Below, in pieces: positions 7,751 through 17,082 of a stretch of 64,000 bases of DNA. The translations under genes were made by a program, and so were the position numbers. The notes under the pieces were generated by a model. It had not been told where the DNA came from. It did not search any database and saw nothing but the letters and a program-made list of their open reading frames with translations. Within the stretch, counting starts at the first letter, position 1. Every line of letters begins with the position of its first letter. This DNA comes from JOPF136 sp963773835. GTDB taxonomy: Bacteria; Acidobacteriota; Terriglobia; Acidiferrales; UBA7541. The stretch spans positions 992,001 to 1,056,000 of the forward strand of contig CAVZCQ010000004.1 in assembly GCA_963773835.1 (NCBI GenBank), written 5' to 3'.

Positions 7751-8436
7751 TCCCGTGCATCGATTTACAGCGCGGGCAGGCGGTGCAACTGGTGCATGGC
7801 CGGCGGCGGGAACTGGCAGTGGAGGACGTGTACGGGCTGCTCAAACGCTTCCAAAAACACCGGTGGCTGCATGTGATCGATCTGGATGCGGCGATGGGGA
7901 AAACGGGAAACCGCGGGCTGGTGCGGGAGGTGTGCCGGCGGGCGCGCGAAGAATACGGGCTGCGGGTCCGCGTGGGCGGGGGCATTCGCAGCGTGAGGCG
8001 TGCGACGGAGGCCGTGCGATGGGGCGCGGAGCAGATCATCGTGGGCAGCGCTGCGTTTCGCGGAGGGAAGGTGGACAGGAGGTTTCTGGGGCGGCTGCGG
8101 AAGAGGATCGGCGCAGGACGCGTGGTGGTGGCGCTGGATACGGAGCGGGGCCGCATCGTGACTCACGGCTGGCGGCGAAGACTGAAAGTGCGCGCGGAAG
8201 AGGTGATGGCGGAGCTGGAGCCATATTGCCGCGGGTTCCTGTGCACGGACGTAGGGCGGGAAGGGACGATGAGCGGGGCGGATTTCGAGCGGTTCCAGAA
8301 GCTGCGGAGGGCGACGCGGCACGCGATGATTGCAGCGGGAGGAATCCGCTCACACAGCGAGGTGAAAAAGCTGGAGCGAATGGGAATGGACGCGGCAGTG
8401 GGAATGGCGATTTACAAAAACCGGATGGGAAGATGA
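7744..8436 (+). CDS. hisA: phosphoribosylformimino-AICAR-phosphate isomerase
   Basis: HisA opens the ribose ring of ProFAR to PRFAR using a (beta/alpha)8 barrel. The 230-residue protein has both expected acid residues, Asp in IPCIDLQRGQ and Asp in VALDTERGRIVTHGW, and phosphate loops VGGGIRS and AAGGIRS. It is the last his gene here. The order is I-G-D-C-B-H-F-A, and hisE and a histidinol-phosphate phosphatase are missing from the operon. Confidence 0.94.
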   Translation: MLIPCIDLQRGQAVQLVHGRRRELAVEDVYGLLKRFQKHRWLHVIDLDAAMGKTGNRGLVREVCRRAREEYGLRVRVGGGIRSVRRATEAVRWGAEQIIVGSAAFRGGKVDRRFLGRLRKRIGAGRVVVALDTERGRIVTHGWRRRLKVRAEEVMAELEPYCRGFLCTDVGREGTMSGADFERFQKLRRATRHAMIAAGGIRSHSEVKKLERMGMDAAVGMAIYKNRMGR

Positions 8437-8478
8437 CCGCTTGCGAATCCCGTCTTCAGCGCCTAGGCTACCGGGGGC

Positions 8479-9180
8479 ATGGAGCTGACGGCGCACACGC
8501 TGACGCTGGGATTCCTGTGGTACATCGCGTTTCTTTTTTCCACGGTCTGCCACGAGGGAGCGCACGCGCTGGCGGGAAAACTGGGCGGGGATCCGACGGC
8601 GTTTGAGGCCGGGCAGGTGTCGCTGAACCCGGTGCCGCACATCCGGCGGGAACCATTCGGGCTGGTGCTGGTGCCGCTGCTGAGCTACGCGTGGCAGGGG
8701 TGGATGATCGGCTGGGCCAGCGCTCCTTACGATCCGCACTGGCAGCGCCGGCATCCGCGGCGAGCGGCATGGATGGCGCTGGCGGGCCCGGGCGCGAACT
8801 TCACACTGTTGGCGCTGGCCGGGATCGGGATCCGGCTGGGATTGCGGAGCGGAATCTTCCGGTTGGGAAGTGGTGTGTCGCTTGCGTCGCTGGTGGAAGC
8901 GGCTGAGCCGGAGCGGCTGGGATTTCTGGCCACGCTGCTCAGCATCTTTTTCATGCTGAACCTGATCCTGATGACATTCAACCTTCTGCCGGTTCCCCCG
9001 CTGGATGGAAGCACGGGGATCGCATTATTGCTGCCTGAAAAAAGTGCGGTGCGGCTGATGGATTTTTTCCGCGAGTCGGGGATGGCGTTCATAGGAATCG
9101 TGGTGGCCTGGCTGGCGTACGGCTATGTGTTCCACTGGGTTGCGCGCATTGCGGTGAGTCTGTTGTTCTTCGAAATCTGA
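8479..9180 (+). CDS. M50-family (site-2-protease-like) membrane metalloprotease
   Basis: This 233-residue membrane protein has about five hydrophobic segments. The zinc motif HEGAH (His25, Glu26, His29) lies in the first helix, and a second metal motif LPVPPLDGS follows near residue 172. That is the arrangement of site-2-protease relatives. No PDZ or CBS domain is present. It starts 42 bp after hisA on the same strand and may be read through from the his operon, although no functional link is known. The substrate is unknown. Confidence 0.8.
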   Translation: MELTAHTLTLGFLWYIAFLFSTVCHEGAHALAGKLGGDPTAFEAGQVSLNPVPHIRREPFGLVLVPLLSYAWQGWMIGWASAPYDPHWQRRHPRRAAWMALAGPGANFTLLALAGIGIRLGLRSGIFRLGSGVSLASLVEAAEPERLGFLATLLSIFFMLNLILMTFNLLPVPPLDGSTGIALLLPEKSAVRLMDFFRESGMAFIGIVVAWLAYGYVFHWVARIAVSLLFFEI

Positions 9181-9374
9181 GCCGGACTTCCGGCGCCTTC
9201 TCAGAGGACGCTGCATCCGCGAGGTTCGTTTCAACACGGGACATGGTGTGTCTGCTGGGAACAGCGGGCGCATGTTTCAATGCGGCACACGGGCCGCAAT
9301 CCGTTGTAAATCCAGCGATTCGGAGAGTGGCGAGCGCGGAAGGCTGCGTGCATTGGTCCTCTGTGGAGATAATC

Positions 9375-9722
9375 ATGGAAGACCAACTGTCCATCTATCG
9401 TGTGGAAATATCCGGCTGGGACGTCAACGAGCAGTTTTTTGTGGAACGCGCGGCGCTGCAGTGGGGCCAGGGCGAGCAACGGACGGCGCTGATCCGGCGG
9501 CGGGTTCGTCCGGGAGCGCTGGTGTTCATCCGGCTGCTCCAGGACACTGCACCCTCGCGCTCGTTTCCGGTGGCCTACCGGGCGGGGCAGGTGCGCGAGC
9601 GTGAAGGGCAGGATTCCTACGAACTATCGCTGAAGCAGGTGTGGCCCGCGGAGCCGGACACCAGTCCCGGAGGGTCGGCGCTCTTCGAGGCAGCCCGGGA
9701 CCGCGCACTGGGAATGAACTGA
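9375..9722 (+). CDS. conserved hypothetical protein
   Basis: This 115-residue soluble protein starts at ATG 9375, with GTGGAGA upstream. The composition suggests a small beta-rich domain (segments SIYRVEISGWDVNEQFFVER and PGALVFIRLL). No catalytic motif, signal peptide or membrane segment is visible. It lies between the protease gene and a sigma-54 regulator plus PilZ pair on the same strand, so a signalling role is possible but not shown. The 194 bases before it show no other gene. Confidence 0.6.
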   Translation: MEDQLSIYRVEISGWDVNEQFFVERAALQWGQGEQRTALIRRRVRPGALVFIRLLQDTAPSRSFPVAYRAGQVREREGQDSYELSLKQVWPAEPDTSPGGSALFEAARDRALGMN

Positions 9723-9880
9723 CGAGTGCCCGGCGCTGGGACCCTTCCCGCGCCGGGCCTGGAGCCGGGCGCCACACACCGGATACCGACAGCACATCCC
9801 GCCGACTGGCCAGAGCGTGCCGGGCGCACATTGAAGGTTCGGGGTGCTCCGCCGATATAAATGGAGAGAGGCTGACAGGA

Positions 9881-11302
9881 ATGGCAGGAGTGGATCTCGC
9901 CCCGGGAGCGCCGGCGCAGGCCCCGCGGGGCCCGGGAATCCGTGAAAAGCGCGCGTGTCTGCCCGTGTGTGTGCTGGACGACGAGCGCGGGCTGGTGTCC
10001 GTGGCTGTGGAGCTACTGGAGCGCCTGGGCTTCCCGGTGACGGGAACGACGGAGCCGGCGGAAGCGCTTGCAGCGGTGAGGCAGCGGCGGTGCCGTGCGG
10101 TGCTGAGCGATGTGCGGATGCCGGGAATGGACGGGCTGGAATTTCTGGAGCAGGCTCTGAAGCTGGACCCGACGCACGACGTGCTGTTGATGACCGGGTA
10201 CTACTCAATTGACGCGGCGATCGAGGCCATCCGGCGCGGGGCGCGGGATTACCTGACGAAACCGCTGGACGCGGCGCGGCTGGAACGAACGCTGGATGAA
10301 ATCGCAGAGCATCACGCGCGGCGGCAGCGGCTTCAGGCGCTGGAAGAGGGATTGCTGGCGGAGCTGAGCCAGCACGGAATCGTAGGCCAGAGCCCGCAGT
10401 TGCTGGAGATGATCGAGCTGATGCGGAAGGTGGCGCCGCACTACAAGAACGTGCTGGTGACGGGGCCGACGGGAGCGGGGAAAGAGCTGGTGGCGCGCGC
10501 GCTGCACCAGATGAGCCCGGCAGCGAGCGAACGCTTTGCGGTGTGCAACTGCTCGACACTGGTGGAGACGCTTCTGGAAAGCCAGCTCTTCGGGCACGTG
10601 CGCGGCGCTTTTACCGGAGCGAACGAAACGCGCGCGGGGCTGTTTGAATTCGCCAACGGCGGCACCGTGTTTCTGGATGAGGTGGGAGAGATGTCGCCGG
10701 CGCTGCAATCGAAAGTGCTGCGGGTGATGGAGAACCGGGAAATCCAGCGGGTGGGCTCGCCAGAATCACACCGAGTGGAGGTGCGGCTGGTGGCGGCGAC
10801 GAATCGGGACCTGCGGACGGAAGTGATGGCGGGACGGTTCCGCGAGGACCTCTACTACCGGCTGAGCATGATGGAGATTCGCGTGCCAGCTCTGGCGGAG
10901 CGCGCCGGGGATGTTCCACTGCTGGCGCATCACTTCTTAAAGAAATTCAACCAGGCCTACGGGCGGACGCTGGAGGGCTTTACCCGGCGGGCCATGGGGC
11001 GGCTAGTGCGGCACGGCTGGCCGGGAAACGTGCGCGAGCTGGAGAATACGATTTCAAGCGCGTGTATCACCGCCACGGCGGAAGTGATCGACGTGGAGGA
11101 TCTCCCTGAATCCCTGCGGCAGCCGGAGGGAATTGCGCCCGTGGAACCGGGATGGCGGCCGCTGACGCTCGACGAGGTGCGCCGGGAGCACATCGAGCGC
11201 GTGCTGCGGAACTGCCAGGGAAACCGGCTGCGTGCTGCGCAGATGCTGGGGATCGGGCGGACCAGCCTCTACCGGTTCCTGAAGCGGCGGGCGGCGAAAT
11301 GA
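9881..11302 (+). CDS. NtrC-type sigma-54-dependent response regulator
   Basis: This 473-residue transcription activator has three domains. The receiver domain (about 25-140) has phospho-acceptor Asp77 in LSDVRMPGMDG. The AAA+ domain (about 165-400) has Walker A GPTGAGKE near 194, the sigma-54 contact loop GAFTGA at 242-247 and Walker B GGTVFLDEVGEM. The Fis-type helix-turn-helix at the C-terminus reads NRLRAAQMLGIGRTSLYRFL. It should open sigma-54 promoters after phosphorylation. No partner kinase lies next to it. The start at ATG 9881 gives a normal-length N-terminus. The PilZ gene follows after 15 bp. Confidence 0.92.
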   Translation: MAGVDLAPGAPAQAPRGPGIREKRACLPVCVLDDERGLVSVAVELLERLGFPVTGTTEPAEALAAVRQRRCRAVLSDVRMPGMDGLEFLEQALKLDPTHDVLLMTGYYSIDAAIEAIRRGARDYLTKPLDAARLERTLDEIAEHHARRQRLQALEEGLLAELSQHGIVGQSPQLLEMIELMRKVAPHYKNVLVTGPTGAGKELVARALHQMSPAASERFAVCNCSTLVETLLESQLFGHVRGAFTGANETRAGLFEFANGGTVFLDEVGEMSPALQSKVLRVMENREIQRVGSPESHRVEVRLVAATNRDLRTEVMAGRFREDLYYRLSMMEIRVPALAERAGDVPLLAHHFLKKFNQAYGRTLEGFTRRAMGRLVRHGWPGNVRELENTISSACITATAEVIDVEDLPESLRQPEGIAPVEPGWRPLTLDEVRREHIERVLRNCQGNRLRAAQMLGIGRTSLYRFLKRRAAK

Positions 11303-11317
11303 GAGGCAGAAAAAGCC

Positions 11318-11722
11318 ATGAGCACACGAACCACCGAAAGCCAGGCGCAGGCGTCGCAATGGGACGAGTTGACGGCGGAGGCGCAACGCGACCGGCGGCG
11401 GGAACCGCGGCTGAAACTGCCGTATCCGGTCGAGGTGTACGGCTTTGACCGCGCCGGTCACTACTTTTCCGAGCGCACGGTTACGCTGAACGTAAGCCCC
11501 GGTGGATGCATGCTGGACATCAAACACCAGCCGGAAGAGCAGGGGGTGCTGGCAATCCGCCGGACGGCACGCGACGGGACGCGTGTAGCCGAACTCAAAC
11601 CGATGCTGTTCCTGGTGTGCTGGACGCAGAGGCTGGGCCGCCGGTGGGCGGTGGGGGCGAGCAAAATTCAGTCCGGCGACATCTGGGGATTGAGCATGTC
11701 CGCCGAACACCCTGGAAATTAA
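11318..11722 (+). CDS. PilZ-domain protein
   Basis: This 134-residue protein carries the two c-di-GMP-binding signatures of PilZ domains, an RxxxR motif (DRRREPRLKLPY, about residue 28) and an NxSxxG motif (LNVSPGGCML, about residue 59). There is no other domain, so it is probably a small effector that changes partner binding when c-di-GMP rises. It lies 15 bp after the sigma-54 regulator and is probably co-transcribed. Targets are unknown. Confidence 0.8.
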   Translation: MSTRTTESQAQASQWDELTAEAQRDRRREPRLKLPYPVEVYGFDRAGHYFSERTVTLNVSPGGCMLDIKHQPEEQGVLAIRRTARDGTRVAELKPMLFLVCWTQRLGRRWAVGASKIQSGDIWGLSMSAEHPGN

Positions 11723-11938
11723 CGGGCGCGTTCGCGCCAGTCCGAGAGACAACCGAATCGGGGAGGCGCGCGGACGCCCGGGTCCGGCCCTACTCCGTCA
11801 GCGGGGACCGTCGCCGGGGAGCAGGCGGACACGCGGGCGGACACCCGCCTACGCGATAAGGCTGCTCCATCGGGCAGGCGATGGTCCGCCCCTACGTCGA
11901 CCTCGGGGCCCGGCACCGACCAGCAATTGCCTGCGCGC
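11723..11938 (+). other. intergenic spacer with short palindromic repeats, no gene seen
   Basis: This 216-bp gap lies between convergent genes. It contains short GC-rich direct and inverted repeats such as GGCGGACACGCGGGCGGACACC and the end string GTCCGCCCCTACG. A related string, GCCGTGCCCCTACG, occurs in the palindrome at 54320. It looks like dispersed repeat material. No intrinsic terminator with a T-run was found. Confidence 0.4.
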
Positions 11939-12625
11939 CTAGGGCTGGCCCTGCGCAGGCACGGCGAGAGCGGTGAGCGGCGGCACTTCCAGAGTGTTGT
12001 CCATGCGGACGAGAAGGCCGGATTGCGCCGGAATCTCGACGTCCTTCCCTTTCTTCACGATCACATAGGCGGTGCTGCCCACGGTGCCGATGACGAAGCC
12101 GCGGAGGACGTGGCTGAATATCGCGCCGACCACGCTGCCGCCGCCCATACCCAGGGCCACATCGGTGGCCACGGTGCGGACGTCGCGGCGCTCCTGGACC
12201 ACGGTGCCTTCCTCGATCTTCAGGTCTCTGCGCCCGTCGCCGGAGACGTGGCCGGAATTGGAGGTGATAGCGAGCAGACTCATCTGCACGGGATATTCGT
12301 GGCGGTCAATCTCGATGGAATGAAACGTGATGTTCATGGAGGACTGGCCGCGAAGAACGCCGAAGTGACGCGAACGGTAGATATTGCCGATTGTGCCGTT
12401 GACGCGAGCGCCGGCGGGGAGCACCACCTGATTGCCCATCAGAACAGGTTCGGCAACGACGGCGGTGAAGGGATCGCCGTCGCGCGCGACGCTGGTAGAC
12501 AGGCCGTTCTGGAGAATCAGGCGGATCTGAGTGCCCTGGAGAAGCTGGTGGTTCTGAGCGAAGGCGGGTGCGGCCGCAGCAAGCAAAAGCGCGAGCGCAG
12601 CGCCGAGGCACAGGCGTGCTTTCAT
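11939..12625 (-). CDS. secreted protein of unknown function
   Basis: This 228-residue protein has a clear signal peptide, with a hydrophobic stretch to about residue 22 and cleavage after APAFA. The mature part has a segment VARDGDPFTAVVAEPVLMG followed by VVLPAGARVNGTI, which resembles the beta-barrel surface of TrbI/VirB10-like domains. Near residues 160-195 there is a glycine-rich hydrophobic segment that could insert in a membrane. The start at 12625 is set by AGGAGG upstream. Function is unknown. It lies convergent to the PilZ gene. Confidence 0.6.
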   Translation of the reverse strand: MKARLCLGAALALLLAAAAPAFAQNHQLLQGTQIRLILQNGLSTSVARDGDPFTAVVAEPVLMGNQVVLPAGARVNGTIGNIYRSRHFGVLRGQSSMNITFHSIEIDRHEYPVQMSLLAITSNSGHVSGDGRRDLKIEEGTVVQERRDVRTVATDVALGMGGGSVVGAIFSHVLRGFVIGTVGSTAYVIVKKGKDVEIPAQSGLLVRMDNTLEVPPLTALAVPAQGQP

Positions 12626-12919
12626 GCGTTCCTCCTGCCCGTTGTCGTGGGGCGAACGCTGGCGCTGCGGAGAGTCTTGGAGGAAGCCGTCTCCTAGACT
12701 AAAGGGTTGGGGCGGCAGCGTGGGCAGGAAAGTGGGACCGAGGTTTCCAACTGGACACGGTGTGTTCGCGACGAGCCACAGGGCAACAACGGAGCGCGCG
12801 CAGCGCGTGAGAGGCAGGGGCGGGAGCGTGGCGCGGTGACGAGGCGGTCCTCGCTTCCCGTGGTAAACTCGGGTCTGCTGGCGCTCGATGCGGGTTGAAA
12901 CAACGGCGAGCGCGATCGT

Positions 12920-13023
<104 letters not shown>

Positions 13024-13079
13024 TCGATGGCGGTCGCGGAGCGCGAGGGGCGCGGTAGAGGAGGAGAGGTACACGATTG

Positions 13080-14852
13080 ATGAGCTATCAGGTGATAGCG
13101 CGGAAGTGGCGGCCGCAGCGATTCGAGGAAGTCGTGGGGCAGCAGCACATCACGCGGACGCTGGCGAACGCCATCCGGGCCGGGCGGATTCCCCCAGCGT
13201 ACATTTTTTCCGGACAACGGGGGGTGGGGAAAACCACGACGGCGCGGATTCTGGCGAAAGCGCTGAACTGCGAGAAGGGGCCGACGCCGGAGCCGTGCAA
13301 CGAGTGCCAGTTCTGCCGCGATGTGACGTCGGGGAATTCGCTGGACGTGATGGAAATTGACGCGGCGAGCAACCGGGGCATCGACCAGATCCGCGAGCTG
13401 CGGGAAATGGTGAGGTACGCGTCGGCGGGCGGGCGCTACCGGGTAGTGATTCTGGATGAGGCGCACCAGCTCACCGACGAAGCCTCGAACGCGCTGCTGA
13501 AAACGCTGGAAGAGCCGCCGGAACGCGTGCTGTTCATCCTGGCTACCACCCAACCGGAGGATTTGCCGGACACGATCCGGTCGCGCTCGCAGCATTTCCA
13601 TTTCCGGTCGCTTTCGTTCCAGGAGATTGTGGCGGCGCTGGAAGGGATTGCGAAAAAAGAGAATCTGGAACTGGATCCGGCGGCGATTTCGGTGATCGCG
13701 CGAGCGGCGGAAGGAAGCGTACGCGACGCGCTGTCGCTCGTGGAACAGGCCATCGCGTACTGCGGCAACCGGATCACGGGCGAGCAGGTGCGGGAACTGC
13801 TGGGGGTGGTGCCGGAAGAAGTGCTGGACGAAATGATGGGGGCGATCGCGGCGCGGTCGGCGGAACGCGCCCTGACGCTGGCGCACCGGCTGGTGGCGGA
13901 AGGACGGCATCTGCAACACTTCGTGCGCGAGGCTATCCGGCACGTGCGGAATCTGCTGGTGGCGCGGGTGGCGGGGGCTGATTCGGAGCTCGTGGCGGCG
14001 CCGCAGGACGAACGCGGGCGAATCCGCGAGCAGGCGGCGCAGTTCAGCGAAGAGGATCTGACGCGGTTTTTTTCCATCCTGCTGGAAACGGAATACGACC
14101 TGCGAAAAAAGCCGGACCCGCCACTGCACCTGGAACTGGGCCTGTTGAGAATGGTGAATGCGATGCGGCTGGCGCCGCTGGAGGAGGCATTGGCGGCCGC
14201 GTCGGGAGCGGGCGGCGCGAGCGCGGGCGGGGCACGTGCATCGGGGGCGCCGTCGATGGCCGGGGAGCCGGCGGGCGCTGCCGTACATGCGGCCACAGTT
14301 CGTGGTCCGGCGCGCGGCGCAGCTCCAGCGACGGAGCGTAACGCGGCGATGGATCGAGCGCCTGCCACCGCGGGCGGGCGAACGGTGAGCGCGCCGGCCG
14401 GGCCGGTCCCGGCGACGGGCCTCGGAACGATTGCACGGACGGCGGGCAGTTTCCAGGGCATCGAAGCGATGCAGGTGGAGTCGATCCTGACGGCGGTGCG
14501 CGGGCAGACGAAGATGCTGGCCGGGCTGGTGGAACAGGTGACGCGGTGGGAGCTGGACGGGAGCGAGATGCGCGTGTATTTTCCGCGTGACCGGAGCGCG
14601 CTGGCGGAGATGCTGGAGACGACGCGGGAAGCGATGGAACGATTGCGCACGATCGCCAGCCAGGTGATGGGCCAGCCGCTGCGCGTCTGTGTTAAACTGG
14701 ACGCGGCTGCAACGGGAACGGCACCTGCTCCGCTGCGGCGCGCGGGCTCCACCGATTTGCGGGCAAAATTCGAGCGCGACCCGGTGGTGCGTGCCATGCT
14801 GGAGCGCTTCGGCGGCGAAATCCGGGACGTGCGGCGCCGCGACGAGGACTGA
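13080..14852 (+). CDS. dnaX: DNA polymerase III subunit tau/gamma
   Basis: DnaX is the clamp-loader ATPase that loads the sliding clamp and tethers the replicase. The 590-residue protein has Walker A FSGQRGVGKTTTA near 45, four zinc cysteines around 64-79 (NCEKG to CQFC), Walker B VVILDEAH and an SRSQHF motif where most homologues have SRCQ. An Ala/Gly-rich linker occupies about 360-460, before the tau-specific end. ATG 13080 follows GAGGAGAGG. A slippery heptamer A AAA AAG lies at codons 342-344 in the correct frame. ybaB follows after 2 bp. Confidence 0.95.
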   Translation: MSYQVIARKWRPQRFEEVVGQQHITRTLANAIRAGRIPPAYIFSGQRGVGKTTTARILAKALNCEKGPTPEPCNECQFCRDVTSGNSLDVMEIDAASNRGIDQIRELREMVRYASAGGRYRVVILDEAHQLTDEASNALLKTLEEPPERVLFILATTQPEDLPDTIRSRSQHFHFRSLSFQEIVAALEGIAKKENLELDPAAISVIARAAEGSVRDALSLVEQAIAYCGNRITGEQVRELLGVVPEEVLDEMMGAIAARSAERALTLAHRLVAEGRHLQHFVREAIRHVRNLLVARVAGADSELVAAPQDERGRIREQAAQFSEEDLTRFFSILLETEYDLRKKPDPPLHLELGLLRMVNAMRLAPLEEALAAASGAGGASAGGARASGAPSMAGEPAGAAVHAATVRGPARGAAPATERNAAMDRAPATAGGRTVSAPAGPVPATGLGTIARTAGSFQGIEAMQVESILTAVRGQTKMLAGLVEQVTRWELDGSEMRVYFPRDRSALAEMLETTREAMERLRTIASQVMGQPLRVCVKLDAAATGTAPAPLRRAGSTDLRAKFERDPVVRAMLERFGGEIRDVRRRDED

Positions 14853-14854
14853 CT

Positions 14855-15181
14855 ATGGAAGTAAAGGCACTGCAGCAGATGCTGGCGCAATTCGGGCAGA
14901 TCCAGGAACGCCTGGAGCGCGAGATCCGCGACATCCGCGTGGAAGCGACGGCGGGAGCCGGCATGGTCAGCGTGAAGATGGACGGCCAGAAGCGCGTGAT
15001 GGAAGTGCGCATCGATCCGGAAGTGTTCGCGGGGAAAGACGCGGAACTGCTGAGCGAGCTGATCGTGGCCGCCGTGAACGACGCGAGCCGGCGCGTGGAT
15101 GAAGAGCTGCAGAACCAATTGAAGGGCCTGGCCGGCGGGCTTCCGAACCTGGCGGGATTGAAGATTCCGGGATTGTTCTAG
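14855..15181 (+). CDS. ybaB: nucleoid-associated protein, YbaB/EbfC family
   Basis: This 108-residue protein has the typical YbaB layout: an N-terminal helix (KALQQMLAQFGQIQERLERE), a small beta sheet containing MVSVKMDGQKRVMEVRIDPE, and a C-terminal helix. Family members bind DNA as dimers and are usually found between dnaX and recR, as here. The start lies 2 bp after the dnaX stop. Confidence 0.93.
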   Translation: MEVKALQQMLAQFGQIQERLEREIRDIRVEATAGAGMVSVKMDGQKRVMEVRIDPEVFAGKDAELLSELIVAAVNDASRRVDEELQNQLKGLAGGLPNLAGLKIPGLF

Positions 15182-15275
15182 GCGGCGCGACAACGTCCCG
15201 GCTGAGCGGTGGGGACGGAAGAACTGAAGGCCGGCGGGACGCCGGCGCTGCGAGCCTTCCACGAAATGACCTTCC

Positions 15276-15875
15276 ATGCCTGATTTTGCCGAACCGATTG
15301 CGAACCTGGTAGAACAGTTGAAGCGCCTGCCCGGAATCGGGCAGAAGACGGCGCAACGGCTGGCGTTCCATTTGCTGCGCGCGGACCGCGAGGAATCGGA
15401 GTCGCTGGCCGCAGCCATCCTGGCGGCGAAGAACAACCTGCGGGAATGTTCGGTGTGCAACAACGTGACGGACACGGATCCGTGCCTGTACTGCAGGAAC
15501 GCGGCGCGGGCACAGAAAACGATCTGCGTGGTGGAGGAGCCGCACAACATCGTGCCCATCGAGAAGACGCGGGGCTACAACGGGCTCTATCACGTGCTCG
15601 GCGGCACGCTCTCGCCGCTGAATGGAGTGGGACCGGACCAGTTGAAGATCAAAAGCCTGCTCGAACGGCTGAAAAAAGGCGCCGTGGAAGAAATCATTAT
15701 CGCCACAAATCCGACCACGGAAGGCGAGGCCACGGCAGTATACCTCTCGAAACTGATCAAACCGCTCGGCGTGCGCGTGACGCGAATCGGCATGGGAATC
15801 CCGGTGGGGAGCGACCTCGAGTACGCGGACGAGGTGACCATGTCGAAATCGATGGAAGGGCGCCGGGAGCTTTAA
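15276..15875 (+). CDS. recR: recombination mediator RecR
   Basis: RecR works with RecO (and RecF) to load RecA on SSB-coated DNA. The 199-residue protein has the helix-hairpin-helix segment KRLPGIGQKTAQRLAFHLL near residue 16, a four-cysteine zinc finger (CSVCNNVTDTDPCLYC, about 58-73) and a Toprim domain starting ICVVEEP. It is the last gene of the ffs-dnaX-ybaB-recR block. The 94-bp gap before it has no feature. Confidence 0.95.
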   Translation: MPDFAEPIANLVEQLKRLPGIGQKTAQRLAFHLLRADREESESLAAAILAAKNNLRECSVCNNVTDTDPCLYCRNAARAQKTICVVEEPHNIVPIEKTRGYNGLYHVLGGTLSPLNGVGPDQLKIKSLLERLKKGAVEEIIIATNPTTEGEATAVYLSKLIKPLGVRVTRIGMGIPVGSDLEYADEVTMSKSMEGRREL

Positions 15876-16093
15876 CTCGCCGGGCGCGCTTGGCTGTCCG
15901 AACAATCTCATCGTCCCATTCGGCGTAGGATATTCGGTCTCCTTGTCCGAGGGAACTTTTTCCCCCCAAAGAGAAATTCCCCTCCTCTGCGAGCCCGGCG
16001 CGCCTGTAAGTGCTTTATTTGTCGCTGGGCGAGTGCAAGATTCCACCACAGGTTTGGGACCGCTACGTGCTCTCTGCGAGACAGGAGGCGCCC

Positions 16094-16912
16094 ATGAAGA
16101 GTCGCTGGAAGCTCAGCGTAGTTGCTCTATTCAGCCTGGTCGTCTGCGGCCAGGTGTTCGCCTACCAACTGGCGATGAAGAATGGAAGCGTGGTGCAATT
16201 CCAGAGATACCGCGTCGAGAACGGCTCGGTGATCTGCACCGACGAGGCGGGGAAAGAAGTGTCGGTGGCTCTCGCGGACGTGGATATGGAACGGACGAAG
16301 ACGTTGAACGCTCAGGAAACGCCGCCGCTCGATCTGTCGCCGGCGCCGGCTGCCGGAACGAAACCGGCAGAGAACGCCGCGGCCGGCCAGCCCACCAGCG
16401 CTGCGGCGGAGCCGTCTCTAGGCGACTCGGCACGAAATCTGCGGCAGCAAGGTAAGGCGCATCCGACCTCGAAGAAGCACTCGTTTACGGATGACGATGT
16501 GCAAAGCACCGGCAGCGGGGAATTGCGGGTGGTAAACGCTCCCGGGGAGAAAAAAGGCGCGAATGGGGACCCCAAGACTGAGGGGGCCAGCCAAACGGAA
16601 GAAAAGGAGGAGGAGGTAACTGAGCAGGACTTCTCAGAGTACTACGATCTCGACCGGGAGCAGACCGCCCGGGGCATTATGAACTACGCCAAACTGCCTC
16701 CGGACACGGCTTTCCCCGACCGCGCGGACTGGGAGTTCCGGCTGTACGAGGCCAAGCAGGACATGGTGCACGCGTACATGCACCTGAAACAACATTCAGA
16801 GGATGAGTACGCGCACGAAGAGTTTCGTCAAAAGTGGAACCAATTCGCGAGGGTGGCGAACGAAGGTATCGGGAAGGCGAGGCAGTACCTGCGGATGCAC
16901 CCACAGGGGTAG
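16094..16912 (+). CDS. secreted/periplasmic protein of unknown function
   Basis: This 272-residue protein starts at ATG 16094 with ACAGGAGGCG upstream. A signal peptide (MKSRWKLSVVALFSLVVCGQ) ends near VFA. A short domain follows (MKNGSVVQFQRYRVENG and ICTDEAGKEVSVALADVD), which looks like a small beta fold. Next is a low-complexity Ala/Pro/Glu-rich linker (about 75-185) and a charged helical C-terminal part with YDLDREQTARGIMNYAKLPP. I do not recognise the family. The 218 bp before it contain no recognisable RNA. Confidence 0.6.
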   Translation: MKSRWKLSVVALFSLVVCGQVFAYQLAMKNGSVVQFQRYRVENGSVICTDEAGKEVSVALADVDMERTKTLNAQETPPLDLSPAPAAGTKPAENAAAGQPTSAAAEPSLGDSARNLRQQGKAHPTSKKHSFTDDDVQSTGSGELRVVNAPGEKKGANGDPKTEGASQTEEKEEEVTEQDFSEYYDLDREQTARGIMNYAKLPPDTAFPDRADWEFRLYEAKQDMVHAYMHLKQHSEDEYAHEEFRQKWNQFARVANEGIGKARQYLRMHPQG

Positions 16913-17082
16913 GCGGAATCCTCCCGGGCCGGGCCCAGGGATGAAAAAAGCCGCGGGATCTGAAGTCCAGGCCGTCTTCCCGGCCGCCGAGAGATATTTC
17001 AGGAACCAGTCTTCCTTTTAACACATCTCAATACCAGCCGGCGAAAAAGGATAGGTGCGAGCGGTTGCACTGGGGCGGTAGA

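Noticed and set aside
11939..12697. Forward 256-codon open frame over the secreted-protein gene
   Set aside because: It is antisense to a gene with signal peptide and AGGAGG site, and starts without a ribosome site.
13645..13655. A-run GAAAAAAGAG in dnaX as a frameshift site
   Set aside because: It is not phased as A AAA AAG and lies well before the end of the clamp-loader domain III, so a shorter product there would lack function.
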